From positions 1 to 43,420 of IMG/VR virus record IMGVR_UViG_3300048592_000523: 43,420 nt of DNA; one strand, given 5' to 3'. The position numbers were made by a program, and so were the translations under genes. The stretch is from a virus. Shown one piece after another: positions 1 through 6,755 of the stretch (the stretch's first letter is position 1; each line of letters opens with the position of its first letter). The notes under the pieces were generated by a model. That model worked only from the letters and a program-made list of their open reading frames with translations, ran no database searches and was not told the origin of the DNA.

Positions 1-402
1 ATCTCGTTGGGCCGCACGTTCGAAGATTTTCGCGGTTTGCTACAGCGCCGCAACATTGCAGGTGTAACGGCATCGCAGGTTGGCCGCGTTGGCATGGAGG
101 CCAAGACGCTACGGGTGACGCACGTTGCCGAGGACATATCGCTTATCAACACCAGCGACATTGCGCTTACGTATTCGCAAACCGATGCCGAACACGCTGC
201 AGGCCTTGCGCGGTTGTTTGTTGATAAGGCCCGCTCGGATGCCGACAAGTTTGGCCTAGTGATTACGCAGAATTACCGGCTAGGCCAATTCGCGCTGCAA
301 AGCGCCATGCTCAATACCGCGTACTATGCCGACCACATGCCCCAGCCGCTAAAGGCCAAGGGCGAAGGGGACGACGAGGGCGATGGCGACGAGGGCGAAT
401 AG
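1..402 (+). CDS. DnaB-like replicative helicase, C-terminal part (partial at left edge)
   Basis: The reading frame is open to the first base, so the gene starts outside the window; the in-frame TTG at 7 is probably internal. About 130 residues are visible. They match the end of the RecA-like ATPase core of DnaB-family helicases: a VTASQ segment (the strand carrying the polar sensor), then EDISLINTSDIALTYSQ, where DnaB proteins describe the protomer boundary, then RLFVDKARSDADKFG, corresponding to the K-x-R arginine-finger region, and a last beta strand. The protein ends in an acidic Asp/Glu/Gly tail, which is not typical of cellular DnaB. Expected role is unwinding at the phage fork, consistent with primase, polymerase, clamp and loader genes downstream. 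Walker A and B lie outside the window, so the family call rests on the C-terminal pattern only. Confidence 0.72.
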   Translation: MSLGRTFEDFRGLLQRRNIAGVTASQVGRVGMEAKTLRVTHVAEDISLINTSDIALTYSQTDAEHAAGLARLFVDKARSDADKFGLVITQNYRLGQFALQSAMLNTAYYADHMPQPLKAKGEGDDEGDGDEGE

Positions 403-660
403 GGCTGGATTAGCCGCCCGCCTGTGCGCTGGCTGCGCCCGGGGGCTACCCAAGGCCCCCCGGGGGCCGCAAAACGCGCCAGTGCCCCGGAAAAGCAAAA
501 GCCCCGGCTGGGTTAGGAGGCCCTGCCGGGGCTTAGGGGGCTGGCTTTGGCAGCCCGGGTTGCAAGGCTCGCTCCTGTGCTGGTGTCCACCACCGGGTAA
601 AGCTTGCCCGGGCATAGTGCCAGCCGGTACGGTGGTCGGTCAAGGGGCAGGGTAACGGGC
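403..660 (+). other. GC-rich intergenic region with hairpins
   Basis: This stretch has no supported gene. It contains runs of C and G able to fold (for example the near-palindrome around 454-468) and the hairpin annotated at 499-534. Two 12-nt words, GCAAAACGCGCC (469-480) and AGCTTGCCCGGG (601-612), recur in the intergenic region at 10671-10859 (10813-10824 and 10722-10733), so the two regions look related. A promoter for the helicase gene may lie here, but no convincing -10/-35 pair is visible. Confidence 0.5.
499..534 (+). terminator. Stem-loop, possible terminator or mRNA end
   Basis: AAGCCCCGGC (499-508) and GCCGGGGCTT (525-534) form a perfect 10-bp stem around a 16-nt loop, about 100 nt after the helicase stop. 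There is no T-run after it, so it may be a processing or stability hairpin rather than a true intrinsic terminator. Confidence 0.45.
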
Positions 661-2223
661 ATGGGTTTTATTCGGCCGAGTGCGGTGCGGGCGTTCCTGC
701 AGCAGCCGCGTCCAGATTTTCGCAAGTGGCGCGACTACCCGCTCGCCAAGCTGCAGCGCATCATGGAAAAGCGCCTGCCGGTGCGCCCGCCCATTTGGAA
801 AAAGCTGGCCAAGCATCAACGCGTCGCCCTACTGCTAGGTGCCATCAACGAGCGGTTTTGCTTTTGGATGGATACCGGCACCGGCAAGACCCTGACGTCG
901 ATTGCGTTGGCGCGCTATTTCATACGGGCCAAGCGTGCCGAGCGTTCGCTCGTGCTGGTGCCAGCCAAAGTGAACCGGGACGAATGGGCACGTGAGATTA
1001 GGAAGCACAGCCCCAATACGCCGCACGTGGTGCTGCGCGGCAGCACCACGCAAAAGTGGCGCACGCTGGAAACGGTGGACGCGGATATATTCATCGACAC
1101 GTACGCTGGCTTTACGCGCATGGTGTCGACCACCAAGGCAGTCACAAAGAAGGGCAAGACTAAAAACAAACTGGTGATGAATCCGACGCGTATGAAAAAG
1201 GTGGCTGCCCGGGTGCAGGGCCTAATCATGGACGAGTCGATTCAGGTGGTCATGAAAGGCAAGCATGGCTCGCTGCAGCACCGGGTGTGCCGCAAGTTGT
1301 CACGCATGGTGGTATTTGCCTTTGCGTTGAACGGCACTCCGTTCGGTCGCGACCCGCAAGATATTTGGGGGCAGATGTTTGTGGTCGATCACGGCAAGAC
1401 GCTAGGGCCAACGCTTGGACTTTTCCGTGCTGCCTTTTTCACGGAGTCCGAAAACTTTTGGGGCGGCAGCGAGTACAAGTTCAAGCACCGCATGGAGCCA
1501 GACCTGCACCGCATGATGGCCGCTGGCTCGATCCGGTACGAGGTGGACGAGGCCGACCTGCCGCGCGTGGTGCCAGTGATCAAAAAGGTGAAGCTTGGGC
1601 GCGATGCAAATGACATGTACATCGATGCAATGGAAAAGATGCGCGCTGCACGTGGCAACCCGGTTGCGCAGGAGAATTCGTTCATCCGCATGCGCCAGAT
1701 ATCGAGCGGCTGGATTGGGTACAAGGACGACGTGGAAGGCACGCGCGCCCGGTACGAGTTCAAGGAAAATCCAAAGCTGGACGCACTGCTTGAAATGATC
1801 GACGAGATCAACGGCGCGTACAAGGCCATCGTCTATTACGACTTTACACACAGCGGCGACATGATCGAACGCGCACTAAAGGAGCGTGGTGTTGGCACCG
1901 TGCGCATTTACGGCAAGACCAAGGACGCTGCAGGTGTGCTTGCCAAGTTTGATGCCAGCAAAAAGCACAGCGTTTTGATACTGCAGAATTCAATGGCGGT
2001 TGGATTGAACCTGCAGGTTGCTCGCTATGGCTTGGTCTTTGAGTCGGCCGTTGCAGCAGTGATGCGCAAGCAAGCCGACCGCAGGTTCATACGCCAGTAC
2101 TCGAACCACAAAAGCGTGGTACTTGCCGACTTTGTGGCAGCCGGTACGTACGATGAGCGGATACTGCAATATCACAAGCAGGGGGCCGACCTGTTTAGGG
2201 CCATTGTGGATGGCAAGGCATAA
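661..2223 (+). CDS. SNF2/DEAD-type superfamily 2 helicase
   Basis: A 520-residue ATP-dependent helicase or translocase. Walker A is DTGTGKT at residues 71-77, preceded by the KHQR segment that resembles the SNF2 Q motif. Motif Ia is LVLVPAK and motif Ib DTYAGF. Motif II reads MDES at about 190-193 in place of DEAH/DEAD. Motif III is LNGTP. The second RecA-like domain follows, with AIVYYDF, and an arginine-rich motif VI region (RKQADRRFIRQ) near the C-terminus. The start was placed at ATG 661; the frame remains open upstream to 604, but the extra residues are encoded by hairpin-rich DNA and look non-coding. Phage SNF2 proteins act in replication restart or recombination. Helicase membership is well supported; its exact role is not. 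Confidence 0.85.
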   Translation: MGFIRPSAVRAFLQQPRPDFRKWRDYPLAKLQRIMEKRLPVRPPIWKKLAKHQRVALLLGAINERFCFWMDTGTGKTLTSIALARYFIRAKRAERSLVLVPAKVNRDEWAREIRKHSPNTPHVVLRGSTTQKWRTLETVDADIFIDTYAGFTRMVSTTKAVTKKGKTKNKLVMNPTRMKKVAARVQGLIMDESIQVVMKGKHGSLQHRVCRKLSRMVVFAFALNGTPFGRDPQDIWGQMFVVDHGKTLGPTLGLFRAAFFTESENFWGGSEYKFKHRMEPDLHRMMAAGSIRYEVDEADLPRVVPVIKKVKLGRDANDMYIDAMEKMRAARGNPVAQENSFIRMRQISSGWIGYKDDVEGTRARYEFKENPKLDALLEMIDEINGAYKAIVYYDFTHSGDMIERALKERGVGTVRIYGKTKDAAGVLAKFDASKKHSVLILQNSMAVGLNLQVARYGLVFESAVAAVMRKQADRRFIRQYSNHKSVVLADFVAAGTYDERILQYHKQGADLFRAIVDGKA

Positions 2224-2273
2224 GTGCCCATTTCATCGGTGTTTGAATTCGTTAACCGATGTTGACAACCCCC

Positions 2274-2303
2274 TTGCCGCCCGCCCGGCTTTGGCCCTAT
2301 ACT
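2274..2303 (+). promoter_or_regulatory. Candidate sigma-70-type promoter
   Basis: TTGCCG (2274-2279) and TATACT (2298-2303) are separated by 18 bases. The hexamers match bacterial consensus at most positions, and the site lies in non-coding DNA ahead of a run of tightly coupled genes. A TTGACA occurs at 2262-2267 but is too far from the -10 to pair with it. Inference from sequence only. Confidence 0.35.
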
Positions 2304-2582
2304 GCCCCTGTTGCTGCCGCCCGCAATGACAAGCCGAACTGGCACCCGGGCGCAGCAAGAGGGACCGAGACGCCCCCCGGGTTAGGAGCCGGGATGCACG
2401 CGCCTTGCAGCCCACCACACGGCAAAAGCGGCAGTAGCCAGCGAGTAGCCCGGTGCATGGTCGGACAACGCAGCACGTTGTCGAATCGACGACAAGCTTT
2501 GCCACGCCATGTGCACATGATGCCGGGAGCGAGACCCCAGCGGCCCGCAAAGATCAAACCGGCGACCCTGCCCCATACAAAA

Positions 2583-2669
2583 TCGAAAGGCTGCACCTCC
2601 ATCAAGGTACAGCCTCGTTGCACAGTGGTGTGTGCAGCCTGAACGATGACAGCCAGTATGGAGGCGCAA
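2583..2669 (+). ncRNA. Structured 5' leader, copy A
   Basis: A candidate cis-acting RNA leader in front of the gene at 2670. It begins TCGAAAGGCTG (2583-2593). Hairpin 1 pairs AGGCTG (2588-2593) with CAGCCT (2610-2615), and ACCT with AGGT inside it. Hairpin 2 pairs TGCACA with TGTGCA just downstream (about 2619-2636). A segment GCCTGA..ATGACA.GCCA leads into the GGAGG ribosome site. The same order of elements occurs at 3638-3725, with hairpin 2 changed in both arms so that pairing is kept. Function is unknown. Confidence 0.5.
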
Positions 2670-2813
2670 ATGCGAATCACAATCATAGACTCAACACCGG
2701 GACGACAGGAGCGATGGACGTTCTGGATCAGCTTCCCGCAAGTGCTGCTTGACGACTATGGGCTCGGCAGTGACGAGACACCACGGCCGCAGGGCAAGGT
2801 GGAGGTGGAGTGA
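2670..2813 (+). CDS. Small protein of unknown function (47 aa)
   Basis: ATG 2670 lies 5 nt after GGAGG (2660-2664), and the TGA overlaps the next ATG by one base (TGATG), which supports translation and coupling. The product begins MRITIIDSTPGRQERWTFWI and ends in an acidic stretch. It has one predicted beta strand at the N-terminus and three aromatic residues in the middle; no transmembrane segment or motif is recognised. It is probably an early accessory protein expressed with the 2813 gene. Confidence 0.55.
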   Translation: MRITIIDSTPGRQERWTFWISFPQVLLDDYGLGSDETPRPQGKVEVE

Positions 2814-3028
2814 TGGCCCGGCGCAACGCTGTGCTTGAAGCGGTGATCGAGGAACTAGAAGAGGCCGAGGTTGACTACCGGATCGAACGGCGGTCGCACA
2901 TACACGTGTCTTGGGGCAATGGTGGCCCCAAGCAAAGAGTCATCATTTCACAAAGCGCCAGCGACCACCGGGCGGCTATGAATGCCCGGTGTGACGTGCG
3001 GCGCAAACTTGGAGTCATGTACCGATGA
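2813..3028 (+). CDS. Conserved phage hypothetical protein (71 aa)
   Basis: The product starts MARRNAVLEAVIEELEEAEV, then DYRIERRSHIHVSW, a strand with a central His, and ends with QSASDHRAAMNARCDVRRKL. This layout (helix, Y.IERR.HIHV.W strand, then S.SD.RA..NARADVRR.L) is one I associate with a short family common in phages of Proteobacteria, without a known role. It superficially resembles the small HicA fold (helix followed by a strand bearing His), but no toxin assignment is justified. The start overlaps the stop of the gene before by one base, so the two are translationally coupled. Confidence 0.65.
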   Translation: MARRNAVLEAVIEELEEAEVDYRIERRSHIHVSWGNGGPKQRVIISQSASDHRAAMNARCDVRRKLGVMYR

Positions 3029-3229
3029 CAAAAGGAGGCGGTAAGCGTAGGAGCTACAGTACAACAGGCCTTGACCAGTTAGGGCCGCGCCCGAGTTGCT
3101 CGGCTGACGGTGTGTGGATGCCAAAGTCGAAAGGCAGGCCACACAGCATCAAGACCCGCGTTGCTCAATCAGCAGGGCGGCGCAAACCACCAATTACACT
3201 GCCAACGTTCAAATGCTTGGAGGATACCG

Positions 3230-3634
3230 ATGGCGAAGATTAAGGATCGAATCGAGGCCGGTGTTGCCGAGGTGTATGCAGGATCGAATGCCCTGCGCGC
3301 ATCGGAGTTTGGCCGCATCTACTTTTGGCAGGAGGTTAGCACCCTTGCCGATGCCAAACTGAAAAAGGCATGGGAGGCCAAGCAGGGCGGGCACCTGCCT
3401 AGCGATGACGACATGCGGGCCGCTGGTGAAGGCGACCACGTGCTGGAACGTGATAAGCGCTTCACTGTGCTGGCCAAGGTAAGCAAGGCGCGCGAGTCGT
3501 TCGACTTGGACGGCTTCATTGCCAAGCTGGCCAAAAAGCACAAGCTGGACCCGGTGGCGCTTAAGGCCATGGCTGACGGCTGCAAAAAGGTGGGCAAGGC
3601 CAGCCTTAGCAAGCGTGTGTTGGAGGCCGAGTGA
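3230..3634 (+). CDS. Hypothetical helical protein (134 aa)
   Basis: ATG 3230 follows GGAGG (3219-3223) with six bases between, which decides the start against longer upstream extension. The product is predominantly helical and highly charged (many Lys, Ala, Glu and Asp) with no Cys-rich or membrane segment except a single Cys near the C-terminus. Nothing in it identifies an activity. Genome position between early small genes and the DUF932 gene suggests an early role in host interaction or replication support; that is inference. Confidence 0.65.
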   Translation: MAKIKDRIEAGVAEVYAGSNALRASEFGRIYFWQEVSTLADAKLKKAWEAKQGGHLPSDDDMRAAGEGDHVLERDKRFTVLAKVSKARESFDLDGFIAKLAKKHKLDPVALKAMADGCKKVGKASLSKRVLEAE

Positions 3635-3637
3635 ATG

Positions 3638-3725
3638 TCGAAAGGCTGTGCACAACGCAGCCTCGCGTTGCAGGTGGCACCTGCACGCCTGATGATGACA
3701 AGCCACAACTCAACAGGAGCCTAAA
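3638..3725 (+). ncRNA. Structured 5' leader, copy B
   Basis: A second copy of the leader seen at 2583-2669, now in front of the DUF932 gene. TCGAAAGGCTG is at 3638-3648. Hairpin 1 pairs AGGCTG (3643-3648) with CAGCCT (3658-3663). Hairpin 2 pairs GCAGGT with ACCTGC (3670-3684 region). The element then reads GCCTGATGATGACAAGCCA before the AGGAG ribosome site. Hairpin 2 differs from copy A in both arms but remains paired, which is the pattern expected if the structure is selected. Confidence 0.5.
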
Positions 3726-4850
3726 ATGAAAGCTGGAAAAACCCTGCAGGAGCTTGCTGCCGAAATCGAACGCCGCGCTGCTGCAAAGAAGGACGTGGTC
3801 GTTGCCTCCAAGGACATCCGCATGGCGACTGGCGGTCGGCTGGGTGACGATACCGGGCTGGCAATTGCCGGGCGGCTGTACGTGGGCATCAACGACCACG
3901 CACACGTGCAGGTTGGCGCACACGCTGGAATCCCCAAGCCCTATTACGACAAGATGCGCGCCGAGGCACCGCAACTGCTTTGCGACAACGTCAACACGTG
4001 GCTCGCCCGCGACGTGACCGACAAGGGTGTGCCGGTCAAGCGCATGGTGCGCATGATGGACGGCAAGGCCCGGGCGTTTTTGTCGGATGCGTACCGGCCA
4101 CTCGAAAACGAGGAGCTTGCGCGCGCCGTGCTGCCGGTACTGATGGAAATGGACCTTGCGGTCATGTCCTGCGAGATCACTGACCGCAGGCTGTACATCA
4201 AGGCGGTCGACCGCAAGGTGGAGCGCGAGCTTGCTGCCATGGGCGGCAAGTTTGGCGATGGCCAGCACAAAATCGTGCGGTGCCTGAGCCCGGCTGTTAC
4301 CATCAGCAACAGCGAGGTCGGTGCCAGCGCCTTGTCGGTGCTTGGTGGTGTGTACGACGCATTCTGCAGCAACCTCGCCAGCTTTGGCGAGCGCAGCGTG
4401 CGCAAGTATCACACAGGTGCGCGGCATGCGATTGCCAACGAGGCAACCATGCACCTGCTTTCACACGATACCATGCGCAAGACCAACGAGGCACTTTTTG
4501 CGCAGGTAGCTGACATTACCAAGGCAGCCTTTAACCGGGCGCACTTCGATTCGCTGTGCGACACCATCGAGGAAACGCGCGAGCACAAAATCGAAGGCGA
4601 CCCGGTGAAGGTGATCGAGCTTGCAACCAAGCAGGCCACCGGCCTTGGCTTGTCGCCAACTGATGCACCGGACATCCTGCGCCACCTGATCGAAGGCGGT
4701 GAACTGAACCGGTTCGGCCTGTACAATGCCATCACGCGGGCATCGCAGGACGTGGACGACTATGATCGGGCAACCGACATGGAACGGGCTGGCGCGAAAA
4801 TCATCGAGCTTAAGCCTGCCGAATGGAAGCGCCTCGCGGCTGCCGCATAG
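3726..4850 (+). CDS. DUF932 domain protein
   Basis: A 374-residue member of the DUF932 family (phage/plasmid-like protein), recognised from the N-terminal LQELAAEIERRAAAKKDVVV, the central RMMDGKARAFLSDAYRPLEN segment followed by two beta-rich repeats (DLAVMSCEITDRRLYIKAV), the ISNSEVGASALSVLGGVYDAFCSN segment with its conserved NSEVG, and the RKYHTGA segment after it. The last third is helical. These proteins are widespread in phages and conjugative elements and their biochemical role is not settled. The gene has an AGGAG site (about 3714-3718), sits behind structured leader B, and is followed by a strong hairpin (4867-4905), so it may be its own transcription unit with high expression. Confidence 0.85.
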   Translation: MKAGKTLQELAAEIERRAAAKKDVVVASKDIRMATGGRLGDDTGLAIAGRLYVGINDHAHVQVGAHAGIPKPYYDKMRAEAPQLLCDNVNTWLARDVTDKGVPVKRMVRMMDGKARAFLSDAYRPLENEELARAVLPVLMEMDLAVMSCEITDRRLYIKAVDRKVERELAAMGGKFGDGQHKIVRCLSPAVTISNSEVGASALSVLGGVYDAFCSNLASFGERSVRKYHTGARHAIANEATMHLLSHDTMRKTNEALFAQVADITKAAFNRAHFDSLCDTIEETREHKIEGDPVKVIELATKQATGLGLSPTDAPDILRHLIEGGELNRFGLYNAITRASQDVDDYDRATDMERAGAKIIELKPAEWKRLAAAA

Positions 4851-4866
4851 CCGCAGCGCTTCCCGG

Positions 4867-4905
4867 GGGCCGAGGTGCATGATCTGATCGACAACACCTC
4901 GGCCC
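4867..4905 (+). terminator. Strong hairpin between DUF932 gene and next gene
   Basis: GGGCCGAGGTG (4867-4877) and CACCTCGGCCC (4895-4905) pair perfectly over 11 bp with a 17-nt loop. There is no T-run. The distance to the next start (27 nt) is also compatible with a 5' leader hairpin, like those seen at 2583, 3638 and 5543. Confidence 0.5.
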
Positions 4906-4931
4906 TTACCACCACGTAAATGGAGTCCGTG

Positions 4932-5630
4932 ATGCTAAAATCTACATTCAAGCGCTTGTTGTCGCGCCTTGGTTTGACAAAAACAGCGATGTGCAAAATG
5001 GATTTTGATTTTCCATTTTTGAAGCACATAGAGATAAACACTGATTTGTTGGCGGTGATGATTGACCGCTGCGCAGATGCATCGTGTATCGGGGATTACG
5101 ATGACGATGATTATGCCAAGTTCAAGAACTTGCTTTTGCAAGAGCTTGTTTTAACGCTGGCTGATTTTCGCATGCATTGCTTTTATGGTGGATCGGGTAG
5201 CCCACACAAAGTCAGTGCGTGCACATGGGCAATAGGTGCGGACGGTGATGAAGACCAGCTTTTTGCAATCACATTGCCTTTTGAACTTTTGTTCAATTGG
5301 CGCATTGCGCTGGATTTTGATTGTGGCCCCTTGGGGCATGTTGGAAAAACATGCGACGAGGTTTGGAAAGGGAGTGCCAATGATGCCAGTGCTGTTGACG
5401 AGGTGCAGCAATCGATTAGCGCATTCAAGTCTGCAACTGGCGTTGACGAGTTGCGCAAGTATTTCAAGAAGCTTCTTAAGCGCAAGGCTGCAGAGTCAGC
5501 AGTAGCGCCACCACTGGCTGCTGCTGAATCTGAAACGAGTCAGCCGGGGCAACAACGCCTCGGCCACACACGCCAGCAACGGAGGAATCCACATGGCAAA
5601 AAAGACTGCTGTTCAATGGACTGTGCATGA
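4932..5630 (+). CDS. AT-richer hypothetical protein, probably recently acquired
   Basis: A 232-residue protein beginning MLKSTFKRLLSRLGLTKTAM. The start at ATG 4932 is preferred over ATG 4920 because GGAG (4922-4925) lies six bases before it. The body is visibly richer in A and T and in codons such as TTT, GAT and TTG than flanking genes, which suggests recent transfer. It contains an acidic DYDDDDYAKFK patch and two short hydrophobic strands; no motif is recognised. The final 30 or so residues are encoded by the leader of the next gene (hairpin 5543-5564, GGAGG 5581-5585) and the stop lies 38 nt inside that gene, so the C-terminus may be an extension produced by loss of an earlier stop. Confidence 0.6.
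   Translation: MLKSTFKRLLSRLGLTKTAMCKMDFDFPFLKHIEINTDLLAVMIDRCADASCIGDYDDDDYAKFKNLLLQELVLTLADFRMHCFYGGSGSPHKVSACTWAIGADGDEDQLFAITLPFELLFNWRIALDFDCGPLGHVGKTCDEVWKGSANDASAVDEVQQSISAFKSATGVDELRKYFKKLLKRKAAESAVAPPLAAAESETSQPGQQRLGHTRQQRRNPHGKKDCCSMDCA
5543..5564 (+). other. Leader-type hairpin inside the end of the 4932 gene
   Basis: GCCGGGGC (5543-5550) pairs with GCCTCGGC (5557-5564), with one G-U pair, around the loop AACAAC. The CGCCTCGGCCA segment resembles ACACCTCGGCCC at 4894-4905, and it sits 28 nt before the ATG at 5593, similar to the other leader hairpins in this region. Confidence 0.4.
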
Positions 5631-5931
5631 GGCTGTTGCGGCGCTGCGTGCGTTCCGTAACGAGAAATATCCGAAAGCCAAAGCGGACAAGGCCAATACC
5701 TCGCACCCGTTCACGCTGACCAAGAATGAGGTACGGTACTTTTCGGACTTCTTGTACCGGCATCACAAGCGTATCGCAGCGGCCACCGATGAAGGGCAGC
5801 CCAGCTTCATTTTGAATGCACTATGCCTCGTTGGCTTATTGCATATCATTCAGCAGGTGCAAAAGAACCGCGTTGTCGATAAGGCCAAGGCCAAGGCAGC
5901 CAAGGCAGCCAAGAAGGCGAAGCGCGGCTAA
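5593..5931 (+). CDS. Hypothetical protein with Lys/Ala-rich tail (112 aa)
   Basis: The ATG follows GGAGG (5581-5585) and the stop overlaps the next ATG (TAATG). The first 80 residues are helical with conserved-looking aromatic residues (NEVRYFSDFLYRHHKRI) and a hydrophobic helix near LNALCLVGLLHIIQQV. The last 20 residues are almost only Lys and Ala, giving a basic tail suited to binding nucleic acid. No family recognised. It is the first of a chain of five small overlapping genes leading to the primase. Confidence 0.65.
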   Translation: MAKKTAVQWTVHEAVAALRAFRNEKYPKAKADKANTSHPFTLTKNEVRYFSDFLYRHHKRIAAATDEGQPSFILNALCLVGLLHIIQQVQKNRVVDKAKAKAAKAAKKAKRG

Positions 5932-6266
5932 TGCGCGTACGCATCAACAAGGCTGCTGCGCAAGCAGCCAAGGTGTACCCGGTCGTCCATAAGGGCGACC
6001 GGGTTTCACTGCGATGGGAGCCGGGCATGTTCGGGACCATCGTCGAGCCGGGCGTGGAGGTTAGTGGCTGCATCATGGATGACCAGCCCGACAAGTTTCC
6101 GCGCTATTACGCAAACGAGCATTACCTGACAGGAGAAAAGCATGCAGGTGGAAATCGCACCCGGCACGGTGCTGAACGTGAACCTCGACTCGCCCGCAAG
6201 GGACAAGTGGAACAACCCGCATTGGCCAGCCGTACCCGTACCCGCATCCGTATCGCGCAGCGATAA
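5931..6266 (+). CDS. Hypothetical small protein, KOW-like N-terminal part
   Basis: The start ATG overlaps the previous stop (TAATG). The first 70 residues look like a genuine small beta domain: VHKGDRVSLRWEPGMFGTIV resembles the turn of a KOW/SH3-like barrel, followed by a conserved-looking SGCIMDDQPDKFPRYY. From about residue 71 on the frame runs under the next gene (start 6142) and becomes Arg-rich, so the real protein may end in low-complexity sequence or the stop may have been lost. Overlap with the next gene is 125 nt, unusual for this genome. Confidence 0.45.
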   Translation: MRVRINKAAAQAAKVYPVVHKGDRVSLRWEPGMFGTIVEPGVEVSGCIMDDQPDKFPRYYANEHYLTGEKHAGGNRTRHGAEREPRLARKGQVEQPALASRTRTRIRIAQR

Positions 6267-6516
6267 CTCGATCATGATGGGCGAGCACGTTGGCAACATC
6301 ACTGCCAAGGACGGCACTGTGATTGCGCGTGTTGGCCGCAGCGTGGTTGGTTTTGCCTTCGATATTCAATTCGAAGACGAGGCACTGCGTGGGCGCTTTG
6401 GCAGGTTGACGGTGGTCGCTGACTTCAAGGATGCGCTGGTCAAACTTTCGGAGGCAGCGGTGGAATGGGCTGCTGCTGAATACCAAGCACCACCGCCGCG
6501 CGAGGCCAAGGAGTAG
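6142..6516 (+). CDS. Hypothetical protein (124 aa)
   Basis: ATG 6142 lies behind AGGAG (6131-6135 region). The product is beta-rich in its first 80 residues (MQVEIAPGTVLNVNL, then GTVIARVGRSVVGFAFDIQF) with a helical, acidic C-terminus. No catalytic motif or membrane segment is visible. It lies in the coupled chain 5593-7824 and its stop is two bases from the next start, so it is expected to be co-translated with its neighbours. Function is unknown. Confidence 0.6.
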   Translation: MQVEIAPGTVLNVNLDSPARDKWNNPHWPAVPVPASVSRSDNSIMMGEHVGNITAKDGTVIARVGRSVVGFAFDIQFEDEALRGRFGRLTVVADFKDALVKLSEAAVEWAAAEYQAPPPREAKE

Positions 6517-6518
6517 CC

Positions 6519-6755
6519 ATGGACGACAAGCGAATCGAAATCGCAGCCCGGGCCATCTTCAAGGTGCGCCCGGACTGCCAAGGCAAGCGGTGGCCAATTG
6601 AAACGCCCGAGCAACGGCGGGCGTATCCGCACAACCCTATTGCAGCGGTCGACCTGTGCTTTGCCTACGCAAAGGCAGCGCTGCAGGCTGACAAGCTGTA
6701 CCGGCAGGCGCAGGCAAAGGAGCGCAAGTACGATGGCGACGACGGTTCAATCTAA
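6519..6755 (+). CDS. Hypothetical protein (78 aa)
   Basis: Starts two bases after the preceding stop with AAGGAG overlapping that stop. The product is helical and basic: IEIAARAIFKVRPDCQGKRW, then AVDLCFAYAKAALQADKLYR. The alternation of ARAIF and AYAKAAL is like small phage proteins that pack as two helices, but I do not recognise a named family. Its 3' end overlaps the next gene by 23 nt. Confidence 0.55.
   Translation: MDDKRIEIAARAIFKVRPDCQGKRWPIETPEQRRAYPHNPIAAVDLCFAYAKAALQADKLYRQAQAKERKYDGDDGSI

Larger units (their letters stand above)
2224..2669 (+). other. Intergenic region with promoter-like and structured segments
   Basis: No gene is convincing in these 446 bases. CATCGGT (2234-2240) and ACCGATG (2255-2261) form an inverted repeat just after the helicase stop. 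A promoter-like pair follows, and the last 87 bases form a structured leader; both are annotated separately. An open frame from ATG 2394 with a nearby AGGAG exists, but it is rich in Arg, Pro and Cys, spans the leader hairpins and resembles nothing, so it was not called. Confidence 0.5.

Noticed and set aside
2262-2303. TTGACA paired with TATACT as a promoter
   Set aside because: The spacer would be 30 bases, too long; TTGCCG at 18 bases was used instead.
2394-2642. 83-codon frame with AGGAG nearby
   Set aside because: Arg/Pro/Cys-rich product running through the structured leader; no resemblance to known proteins.
3025-3243. 72-codon open frame starting in an ATGA overlap
   Set aside because: Codon use is unlike the phage genes, it spans leader-like sequence (TCGAAAGGC) and overlaps the well-supported start at 3230. 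It could still be real but the support is too weak.
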